Under the pieces are notes generated by a model. It had not been told where the DNA came from, did no database searches, and saw only the letters and a list, made by a program, of their open reading frames with translations. 64,000 nt of DNA from positions 186,001 to 250,000 of the forward strand of contig NZ_SKFG01000010.1 of the NCBI RefSeq assembly GCF_004344915.1. The letters are read 5' to 3'. Positions 8,520 through 15,135 of the stretch are shown here, piece after piece; within the stretch, counting starts at the first letter, position 1; the number at the start of each line of letters is the position of its first letter. Position numbers and translations under genes: made by a program. Source of the DNA: Paenibacillus albiflavus (lineage in GTDB: Bacteria > Bacillota > Bacilli > Paenibacillales > NBRC-103111).

Positions 8520-9074
8520 TTATAAGATTTTTTTTAGTTTGTTAAAACGGTTATTACCGTCGGTAATGTAACTTGGTCTTGAGAAACCAGGAATATTTAA
8601 ATTGAAGAACGATATTTTCCCTGGGATGGAATTGGGGTCAACAAGTTCGTAGTCACGTTCAAAAGGATTGATAAGAACCATCGCTTTACCTTCGATACCA
8701 CAACAAATACACCATATTTCACTTTCAGGAGTACAAGCGCCCTTTAATAAAGAAGTAGGTACTTTCACAATTGGGGGGGAGATTCTCATTTTTAACTGGC
8801 GCAAAATCTCAGCTTCGAAATTTTCTTTATCGGTTAACCCGAACAATTCAAAATAAATACCATATGAATACGAAATTGCTCTTGCGATTCTTTCAACGAA
8901 GTCAGCACTTAATGACCGATCCTTTTTTTCAGTCATAACATTTTCAATGGTGGCAACAATCTTGTCCATTTCATATAATTTTGAATAATTTAGAAAGGTC
9001 ACTAAGGAACTTAACTCCGGATATGTCTCCACAACCATATTCTTTATTCTTGGAAAATATATAGTACGTTGCAT
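8520..9074 (-). CDS. Orphan cluster protein of 184 aa, unknown function
   Basis: I do not recognise this family. The protein is soluble, with no signal peptide or membrane segment. The first half is helix-rich (residues about 10-90). The second half has a Cys-rich patch EIWCICCGIEGK around residues 120-131, followed by VLINPFERDYELVDP and a Gly/Pro/Phe-rich tail. It sits 6 nt after a CrtI-like gene and 13 nt before the BtrH-like gene, so it is firmly inside the operon. The WCICCG segment sits beside a hydrophobic strand, and the proximity to the Cys-protease-fold acyltransferase might hint at a partner subunit. That is speculation; no catalytic assignment is made. Confidence 0.6.
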   Translation of the reverse strand: MQRTIYFPRIKNMVVETYPELSSLVTFLNYSKLYEMDKIVATIENVMTEKKDRSLSADFVERIARAISYSYGIYFELFGLTDKENFEAEILRQLKMRISPPIVKVPTSLLKGACTPESEIWCICCGIEGKAMVLINPFERDYELVDPNSIPGKISFFNLNIPGFSRPSYITDGNNRFNKLKKIL

Positions 9075-9080
9075 AGGCTG

Positions 9081-10610
9081 CTACATCACCGTTCTCTTCG
9101 GAAGAGAATACTGCTCCTCTCCCAGTAATTCCAATAGCTTGTTTGCCGTTCTGAATCCAACGTCAATAGTCCCAAAAACCCCTGAGAAGTCACTCACCCA
9201 ACTTCCGGTAAATAATAAATTTTTGAAATACTCATCATATTCCCTTGGCTTATTTTGTGACGTTACATAGGCCGTAGTCTTAGCAAATCCAACTGACGCC
9301 CCTTTGGGGTTTAGCGTGTATCTCTCATAAGTTCTGGGTGTCGCGCATTCAACAACCTCAATATACTTTCGTAAATCAGGGATAACTTCTTCTGTAAGAC
9401 TGACAAACAGTTCTACAATTTCCTTCTTCCTTTGCTGATACTCAGCATTGTCTTGCTCATACCAGGTATTTTCGATTGAAAATGGAACGTTTAATCCAAG
9501 GCATAGCTGTGATTTATTAGCGGGAGTAGATTTAGGATCAAAGGAAAATGTCGGGATAATCAACAGATGAATATTGTCCTTATCTAGCCTTGCATATTTA
9601 TCCTGGTTGAAGTACCGCCTTTTCGATTCAATCGTCGAAATCTTGGGATAATAACACACAATATCAGATATCCCCAATTTTTCTGGCGGACAGTTCAGTC
9701 CCAACCAAACAGTGGCACTCGAATCGGAAGGCTCAAAATCAGCAATACTCTTTTTAAGTGAGTCCATTTTCTCCTTACTTACCCCATCCAATATCGTATT
9801 ATATACTTGAACGATATCCACTGAAGATATAACGTAATCAAAATTCGTAAATTCACCCTTCCGAGTGGTAAGCGCTTTCACTTCCCTGTCAACAACATGA
9901 ATCTTTTCAAGCTTTTCATTACACCTAATTTCTCCACCAGAGTCTAGGATTACAGATCTAAGGTCATTAAGTATAGTCGGAGCTCCACCACTGATCATAT
10001 ATTCCACAACATCCTGCTTAATTTCATTGATGGTGATAGGCAGCAATAATGCTGTAGAATCCGGGGATAAGTCTACGAGTGCCAGTATAATGTTCCTGAC
10101 CTCCATATCTTCATCCGCAGGAAAATATTTAACCAACAGATCCTTAACGGTACTCTTGGAAAACTGAATAAAATGTTTTAACTCCGCAGCTTTCAATTTA
10201 AAAATATCGCCTTTAACAACATCTAATTTAATAAAAATTTTATACGCGTCATTAACTTCCTGAAAAAAGCCTTCTAAAGATTCCTTGTTCCCCGGAAATA
10301 CTCCCGCTAATTGCTGCGCTATATGATTACTGGCAATAAACTGATATCTGTCCTCAAACTGGTACAACATCCGGTATGGTATCATTCCATTGCGATCATA
10401 CTTTATATTCAATAGGCTAAGATATTGATAAACCGTTCCAGGGAAAGCATGAACGGAAGAATGGAATTGGAATTTCTTCCTGAAAAATGAGTGTGCATAG
10501 CCCCCAATCTTCTTGTACTGTTCAAAGACAACGACCTGATGCCCTCTCGCAGACATTGCAGCAGCACATGCCAAACCTGAAATACCTGATCCGATAACGG
10601 CAATTCTCAT
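9081..10610 (-). CDS. CrtI/carotenoid-isomerase-like FAD oxidoreductase
   Basis: A 509-residue FAD oxidoreductase with an intact dinucleotide motif GSGISG (residues 7-12) followed by VVVFEQ and the IGGYAHSF loop. A C-terminal FAD-closing block (LLFTGSWVSDFSGVFGT) precedes the last helix. It resembles the CrtI/CrtISO branch (phytoene desaturases, carotenoid isomerases, retinol saturases). The TAATG junction with the ketosynthase gene overlaps by 1 nt. With the oxidoreductase at 2298-3698 and the degenerate one at the left edge it forms a trio of CrtI-like proteins. That is unusual for a type II polyketide operon, and suggests desaturation, isomerisation or ring formation on a polyene chain. 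Confidence 0.85.
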   Translation of the reverse strand: MRIAVIGSGISGLACAAAMSARGHQVVVFEQYKKIGGYAHSFFRKKFQFHSSVHAFPGTVYQYLSLLNIKYDRNGMIPYRMLYQFEDRYQFIASNHIAQQLAGVFPGNKESLEGFFQEVNDAYKIFIKLDVVKGDIFKLKAAELKHFIQFSKSTVKDLLVKYFPADEDMEVRNIILALVDLSPDSTALLLPITINEIKQDVVEYMISGGAPTILNDLRSVILDSGGEIRCNEKLEKIHVVDREVKALTTRKGEFTNFDYVISSVDIVQVYNTILDGVSKEKMDSLKKSIADFEPSDSSATVWLGLNCPPEKLGISDIVCYYPKISTIESKRRYFNQDKYARLDKDNIHLLIIPTFSFDPKSTPANKSQLCLGLNVPFSIENTWYEQDNAEYQQRKKEIVELFVSLTEEVIPDLRKYIEVVECATPRTYERYTLNPKGASVGFAKTTAYVTSQNKPREYDEYFKNLLFTGSWVSDFSGVFGTIDVGFRTANKLLELLGEEQYSLPKRTVM

Positions 10611-11818
10611 TAGATCACTCCGAGTTCATTATTTATACTTGCTTCAATTCTTTTTACCACTATGCTTGCCGTATTTCCCCCAAATGCAAAGGAATTGGAT
10701 AAGACCGTATTTACTTCAGCCTTTTTATTTTCTTCCCGCACTATCTTCAATTTGCTTTCATCACTGCTGATGGGGTTAACCAAATTGTAATTAAGAGGAA
10801 CCATATTATGTTTGATGGCCAGAACACTTGCAACAAGTTCAATAGCTCCGGCTGCTCCTAAGCAATGTCCAACCATTGATTTGTTAGATGAAACAAAAAC
10901 ATCGCCATCTTGATTTCCTAAAACGTTTTCAATAGCTTTCATTTCAACCTGGTCATTTATAGGAGTTGCTGTCCCATGGGCATTTACATAATCAATTTTC
11001 TCTTCAAAGTCTTTAAGAGCCATCTTCATTGAACGAATCGCACCGCATGCTTCAGGATGGGGAGAAGTCATATGATAGGCATCATTACATATTCCATATC
11101 CCACGAGTTCACCATAAATGTAAGCGCCTCTATCTTTTGCATGTTCGTACTCCTCAACAATTAAAAATGCTGCTCCTTCACCAATATTTATTCCATTACG
11201 GTCAACATCAAACGGTTTACATATACTGCTGCTGAGTGATTTTAAAGAATGGAAACCGGTGGAAGCAAATTGGGTCAAGGAATCCGAACCGCCCAATATC
11301 ACAATATCGGATAAATCATTTGCGATAATCTCATATGCTAATCCTGCTGCTCCACTACCAGAAGCACATGCAGTAGTTGTTACAAAAGAAAACGTATTGA
11401 TTTTCGCAATATTTTTAATGCGATTTAGGAAATTGGGGCAATGCGATATTAATGGTTTTCTTTGTTCTCCGACGACATTCAGCCTGTCCATGACTTTCTC
11501 ATTTCCGGCCAAGGAAGTTGCGAAACTTAATGATATCCTCTTATTTTCTATGCGCGTCTGACGCTTAAATACGCCTGAGTCTTCAATAGCTTCATTTAAA
11601 GCAATCTTCGCAAACTGCTCCAAACGTTCTACATCGTCTTCTTTGGCTATTTCCTGTTTCACTTCACTTGCCTTCTGGCTTCTCATTCTGCTCGCATCAA
11701 ATAATGATATATTATCTATACCCGTGTTATTTAAAAAAATCTTTTTTTCAAACTCGGAGGAATTATTGGCTAATCCGCATATAATGCCCACTCCTGTTAT
11801 TACAGCTCTCTTTTTCAC
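10610..11818 (-). CDS. Ketosynthase (FabF/KS-alpha-like), catalytically intact
   Basis: A 402-residue beta-ketoacyl-ACP synthase with the full triad: Cys151 in TTTACASGSG, His281 in NAHGTAT and His318 in SMVGHCLGAAG, plus Lys313 in NKS. It would perform decarboxylative condensation of malonyl-ACP with the growing chain. It begins with GTG at 11818, overlapping the carrier-protein stop by 4 nt (GTGA). Together with the catalytically dead homologue at 6466-7464 it looks like a KS-alpha/KS-beta pair of a type II polyketide synthase rather than a spare FabF. No malonyl-CoA:ACP transacylase is visible in the window, so the host FabD presumably supplies extender units. Confidence 0.92.
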   Translation of the reverse strand: MKKRAVITGVGIICGLANNSSEFEKKIFLNNTGIDNISLFDASRMRSQKASEVKQEIAKEDDVERLEQFAKIALNEAIEDSGVFKRQTRIENKRISLSFATSLAGNEKVMDRLNVVGEQRKPLISHCPNFLNRIKNIAKINTFSFVTTTACASGSGAAGLAYEIIANDLSDIVILGGSDSLTQFASTGFHSLKSLSSSICKPFDVDRNGINIGEGAAFLIVEEYEHAKDRGAYIYGELVGYGICNDAYHMTSPHPEACGAIRSMKMALKDFEEKIDYVNAHGTATPINDQVEMKAIENVLGNQDGDVFVSSNKSMVGHCLGAAGAIELVASVLAIKHNMVPLNYNLVNPISSDESKLKIVREENKKAEVNTVLSNSFAFGGNTASIVVKRIEASINNELGVI

Positions 11819-12087
11819 ACTAAGCTCTCCGTTTTTTCACGAATAAAGTCCGCTATCGTAGAAATACTTCTGAAAATAGCCATATCCTCATCACCGATTT
11901 TAACGCCGAACTTTTCATTAATTCCCACTACCAGCTCCAATGCATCCACTGAGTCTAATTGCAATCCAATTCTTTCATCGTCAAATGAAGCAAAGAGCGG
12001 TGCATCGTAATCAACACCGTTTACATCTATATCTACCAAGTCAAGCCTCTCAATTATCATTTCTAGAATCTGCTTTTCCAAATCCAT
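11815..12087 (-). CDS. Acyl carrier protein
   Basis: A 90-residue carrier protein when started at ATG 12087, which has an AAAGGGG ribosome site about 8 nt upstream. An in-frame ATG at 12105 would add six residues but lacks a good site. The attachment serine is Ser46 in LQLDSVDALELV, the standard D-S-[LV]-[DE] motif. The rest shows the expected helix pattern (LEKQILEMIIERL at the start, ISTIADFIREK at the end). It is the first gene of the biosynthetic operon and overlaps the ketosynthase by 4 nt, typical of type II polyketide/fatty-acid units. It would be activated by the cluster's own phosphopantetheinyl transferase. Confidence 0.92.
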   Translation of the reverse strand: MDLEKQILEMIIERLDLVDIDVNGVDYDAPLFASFDDERIGLQLDSVDALELVVGINEKFGVKIGDEDMAIFRSISTIADFIREKTESLV

Positions 12088-12164
12088 TTTAAATACCCCT
12101 TTCATAAATTAGGTTGTTGAAATGCCCGAAAAACCAAATAGTCAAAATATTCAGATAATTTAAG

Positions 12165-12215
12165 TCAAGCCATTCTGCTATAACTTGATTCAAAAAGCAA
12201 ACGAACGAAACTCAC
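12165..12215 (-). CDS. Possible leader peptide (16 aa) ahead of the biosynthetic operon
   Basis: A strong AGGAGG lies just upstream of overlapping starts, with ATG immediately followed by TGA and GTG offset by 2 nt. The GTG frame encodes 16 residues (MSFVRLLFESSYSRMA) before TGA. It lies 78 nt ahead of the carrier-protein ATG on the same strand. Such a well-placed ribosome site without a normal gene could be a start-stop element, a leader peptide controlling the operon, or chance. There is no independent evidence of translation. Confidence 0.25.
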   Translation of the reverse strand: MSFVRLLFESSYSRMA

Positions 12216-12330
12216 ATACCTCCTATCTTTATTTGAATGTTGTATTATTAAAAAGTAATGGATTCCTTTTAGATTTGCAGGTTGTACGTAGCAAATACAT
12301 AAAATGAATCCACTCTGAGTTGTAGCAGAA

Positions 12331-12678
12331 TTACATATATTCTATGTTTCTCTTCATATGCTTTAATAACTTTAATGAACATAATATTAACATTGGAATA
12401 GCTACAATATTTGTAATCCAAAAAAGACATAAAATATAGGACAGGAGATTAGTGGAATAAGTTTTGTTTTCCGGATAATCTTTTTTGAATTTACTAGATA
12501 AAATCAAACCCCTTATAACAAATATCATATAAGGAATTAATGAAATTAAAGCAGGTTTAAGCGCCTCGAAAACATTTCCATTCTTTATGCCAGTTGGCAA
12601 TCCATAAACAAGTAAAGCTAAGGCAATTGCAACAAACACCACAGTAATGTAATTATTATAAATCAATCCTTTGTTCAT
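12331..12678 (-). CDS. Small integral membrane protein, unknown function
   Basis: A 115-residue protein with three to four predicted membrane helices: residues about 9-28 (YITVVFVAIALALLVYG), 42-60 (LISLIPYMIFVIRGL) and 80-106 (a single long segment or a hairpin). The tail is basic (KLLKHMKRN). The ATG has a good AAAGGAGA site 6-7 nt away. It lies on the same strand about 240 nt ahead of the carrier-protein gene, so it may be a separate unit or the first gene of the biosynthetic transcript. A self-protection or export accessory role is possible but unsupported beyond position. I do not recognise the family. Confidence 0.6.
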   Translation of the reverse strand: MNKGLIYNNYITVVFVAIALALLVYGLPTGIKNGNVFEALKPALISLIPYMIFVIRGLILSSKFKKDYPENKTYSTNLLSYILCLFWITNIVAIPMLILCSLKLLKHMKRNIEYM

Positions 12679-12965
12679 AATTGTCTCCTTTTCTAGAGAA
12701 ATATTATTTTAAAATTGGGAAAAATTACAATAATCTAGTTATTTATATGAAACTATAGAATAATATATTTGTCAATCATAAATTTGGAAATTTTAATATT
12801 TTTTTACTCCAAATTATAAACCGCTAAAAAGGACCACGAATGGACAAGAATACACTCTTTTCTTCATTTGTTAATGATTTTCTCCAAAAAAATAAGCCAG
12901 CCAAATAGTTCTGGCTGACCTTGCAATATTATTACTCCCGTTCGAGGAGGTTCATCCATTTTCTT
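12679..12965. other. A+T-rich intergenic stretch upstream of the small membrane protein
   Basis: A 287-bp spacer with no gene. It contains the terminator of the gene to its right (12885-12917) and, by position, the promoter of the membrane-protein gene. Several A/T tracts occur but no convincing -35/-10 pair was found. Confidence 0.5.
12885..12917 (-). terminator. Rho-independent terminator of the 159-aa gene
   Basis: On the minus strand CAGCCA and TGGCTG (12917-12898) form a 6-bp stem with an 8-nt loop, followed after GCTTA by a run of seven T. It lies about 50 nt after the stop of the gene at 12966-13445. Confidence 0.7.
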
Positions 12966-13445
12966 TTACGAATCTTGTCGCCAATTCTCATCATGTGTAA
13001 CCATATCACTTTGATTACTAATAAATAGCGGAATCGTTGGCTTTTCCTTTAAATTATGATTATGAATCAGAAGATCAAAATTGACTCGTTGGTCACTGCT
13101 ATTGTCGATGATCGGAAGCTTGCGCTTCTCACTAATATAATCATCCACTGCCCCTTGGACCATATCCAAGTACACAGGAATATGCTTATCCTTCTCTTCA
13201 AAAATTTCGTACGTTTCACGCGACATGTAGAATTTCTTGTCGGGAACTCCACCTAAGAACATTGCCAACAATTCAAAATTGATTTGATTATCCGCTTCGA
13301 TGAGAACGGTTCTTTTGATTCCAAGCTCAGTTAAAGTTTCCTCGTATTTATTAATCGCTTCTTTAACCTCACGGAGTGTTAAGTTAAGCTTTGTATGCGG
13401 CTTAGTTGGCGCATCCTTCTTCTCACGTCTCCAAAATCGCAGCAT
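12966..13445 (-). CDS. Conserved hypothetical protein, 159 aa
   Basis: A soluble protein with a basic N-terminus (MLRFWRREKKD) and an alpha/beta core: LTLREVKEAINKYEE helix, RTVLIEADNQINFELLAMFLGG, then RETYEIFEEKDKHIPVYLDMVQGAVDDYI, and a hydrophilic tail rich in Asn/His. Similar small proteins occur in Paenibacillus genomes; it may belong to the DUF3939 group, a weak recollection rather than a demonstrated match. The ATG follows AAGGAGG by 7 nt. It is separated from the PPDK regulator gene by a terminator and has its own terminator, so it is probably monocistronic. Function unknown. Confidence 0.75.
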   Translation of the reverse strand: MLRFWRREKKDAPTKPHTKLNLTLREVKEAINKYEETLTELGIKRTVLIEADNQINFELLAMFLGGVPDKKFYMSRETYEIFEEKDKHIPVYLDMVQGAVDDYISEKRKLPIIDNSSDQRVNFDLLIHNHNLKEKPTIPLFISNQSDMVTHDENWRQDS

Positions 13446-13547
13446 CGCTCATCCCTCCTTATGGAAAATTATTTTGAAACCGTTTTCATACTTCTAGTAT
13501 AGCAATTATTATGCCAAATAACAAGAATTTCATCCTTAAACAAAAAA

Positions 13548-13574
13548 ACTACCTCTTCAATATGAAAAGGTAGT
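13548..13574 (-). terminator. Terminator of the ppdK-ccpN-ppsR unit
   Basis: ACTACCT and AGGTAGT pair around a loop partly closed by further TTC/GAA pairing, followed on the minus strand by seven T. It lies immediately after the stop of the PPDK regulator gene. Confidence 0.85.
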
Positions 13575-13582
13575 CTCATAAC

Positions 13583-14386
13583 TTATACCGTTATATGATC
13601 CAAAATAAGACCTGCTGTTTCCTCAATCGCTTTATTCGACACATCAATAATCGGGCAGCGCAATTGCTTCATTAGAGAAGTTGCGAATTCCAGCTCTTCA
13701 ATAATTCTCGTCATAGACGAATATTGTGATCCATGCGGCAGACCTAGTGTTTTTAAACGCTCTGTTCGAATTTTGAGCAAGCTCTCGGGATCAATGGATA
13801 GTCCAATTATTTTGTTGCTCGGTACACGATACAACTCTTCTGCAATTCGGACCTCAGGCATCAGCGGGAAGTTCGTTACTTTGTAGCCCTTATGCGCTAG
13901 AAAAATACTTAACGGTGTTTTGGATGTACGAGACACACCGATAATTACGATATCTGCTTTAAGAATTGCGCTAAGATCGCGACCATCATCGCATTTAACG
14001 GTAAATTCTATCGCTTCGACTCGTTTAAAATAATCACGATCGAGCTCATGCAGCAAGCCTGGCTTACGGCTTGGCGCATCATTAAATGTATCAATGTAAG
14101 CCTGCATCATCGGTCCCATAATATCGATTGCACGAACACCTAGACGGATCGATTCCTGCTTCATCATTTCCCTAAGCTCAGGCTGAACGAGCGTATAGGC
14201 TGCAAAACCACCTTCTGCTGCTATTTGCTCCATAATTGAAGTAATTTCACTCTCTGATCGAATATGACCAATTCGTTTGATTCGCACATCTCGGTTCGGA
14301 AACTGACGCAGTGTCGCTTTCACTACTGCTTCTGCTGTTTCCCCAACAGAATCTGAACAAATCGTTATCGTTTGCTTATTCTCCAC
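13583..14386 (-). CDS. ppsR: Pyruvate, phosphate dikinase regulatory protein (bifunctional kinase/phosphorylase)
   Basis: A 267-residue DUF299 protein. It carries the P-loop-like GVSRTSKT at residues 150-157, ICSDSVGETAE at the N-terminus, and the KVTNFPLMPE and KIIGLSIDPE blocks of the family. It inactivates PPDK by ADP-dependent phosphorylation of a threonine next to the catalytic histidine, and reactivates it by Pi-dependent dephosphorylation. The start is GTG at 14386 with AAAGGGG about 8 nt upstream. It lies 47 nt after the CcpN-like gene, and its target ppdK is two genes upstream on the same strand, which supports the assignment. B. subtilis counterpart: yqfL. A terminator follows directly. 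Confidence 0.95.
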   Translation of the reverse strand: MENKQTITICSDSVGETAEAVVKATLRQFPNRDVRIKRIGHIRSESEITSIMEQIAAEGGFAAYTLVQPELREMMKQESIRLGVRAIDIMGPMMQAYIDTFNDAPSRKPGLLHELDRDYFKRVEAIEFTVKCDDGRDLSAILKADIVIIGVSRTSKTPLSIFLAHKGYKVTNFPLMPEVRIAEELYRVPSNKIIGLSIDPESLLKIRTERLKTLGLPHGSQYSSMTRIIEELEFATSLMKQLRCPIIDVSNKAIEETAGLILDHITV

Positions 14387-14433
14387 GATGATTTCCCCTT
14401 TTTCACGTAGGATTCTAGCTAATGATATTTAAA

Positions 14434-15111
14434 CTAGTGTCCTAATACAAACTCCAATAATAATTTGGTCATGGATGTTTTGGTTATTCTACCGATTACT
14501 TCAAGCCTGGTCTTATTCCCGTCTAATTCATGCTTTCTCACAACAGGCAAGCTATCGACCTCGTTATAAATCAACTTGCGTGCTGCCTCTACAACATCAT
14601 CTTCAGCATCTACTGTTGCTAGATTTGATCGTGTCATGACCATACCAATCGGCATAGAAGCTGCCGCCGCATTGCCTAAGGTGACCTTCAATAAGTCTTT
14701 GCGCGATACGACTCCCTGCAAAGATCCTTCCTCGTCTGCAACAATTAAGCTGCCAACGTTCTCCAAGAACAAAGTAACGACTGCATCCCCAACAGTCGAT
14801 GTTTCAGATACGATAATTGCGCGTGACTGAACATCCTTGACTTTGAGTGAAGCAAGCTTCTGAACATGGACATTATCTTGAACGGCTGTTGGTGCAGGAA
14901 AGTAACCAACTTTCGGCTTAGCATCGATATATCCAAGCATGACGAGCAAGGAGAGATCGGAGCGGATCGTCGGACGACTCACACCGAGCTGTTCTGCAAT
15001 TTGTTCGCCGGTGATTGGCGCTTGACTGGTCACTAGCCTTACAATCTCTAACTGTCTAGTCGTTAGTTGGATAATAACCCCTCCAAAAAAACATTCTCTC
15101 TGAATTATCAT
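14434..15111 (-). CDS. ccpN: CcpN-like transcriptional repressor (HTH + CBS pair)
   Basis: A 225-residue regulator with an N-terminal winged HTH (LTTRQLEIVRLV, ITGEQIAEQLGVSRPTIRSDL) and two CBS domains covering about residues 80-220, which sense adenine nucleotides in CcpN. CcpN represses gluconeogenic genes when glucose is present. The location between ppdK and ppsR and two CcpN-type boxes upstream of ppdK fit this. The start is doubtful: ATG 15111 lies inside a promoter-like TATGAT and has no ribosome site, while a strong GGAGGGG stands just before an in-frame ATT/ATC pair at 15075/15072. The protein proper begins near IIQLTTRQ either way. Confidence 0.9.
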   Translation of the reverse strand: MIIQRECFFGGVIIQLTTRQLEIVRLVTSQAPITGEQIAEQLGVSRPTIRSDLSLLVMLGYIDAKPKVGYFPAPTAVQDNVHVQKLASLKVKDVQSRAIIVSETSTVGDAVVTLFLENVGSLIVADEEGSLQGVVSRKDLLKVTLGNAAAASMPIGMVMTRSNLATVDAEDDVVEAARKLIYNEVDSLPVVRKHELDGNKTRLEVIGRITKTSMTKLLLEFVLGH

Positions 15112-15135
15112 ATCTCAAATGAGGGAAAGAAACAA
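15107..15135 (-). promoter_or_regulatory. Candidate sigma-A promoter for ccpN
   Basis: TTGTTT (15135-15130) and TATGAT (15112-15107) are separated by 17 bp in the short gap after ppdK. Match is 4/6 and 5/6. If used, transcription would start downstream of the ATG at 15111. Confidence 0.45.

Noticed and set aside
1-12105. Calling the cluster a ladderane or aryl-polyene locus
   Set aside because: It shares some gene types with both, but lacks visible dehydratases, acyltransferases and the radical SAM genes linked to ladderanes, and has BtrH-like and aminotransferase genes they lack.
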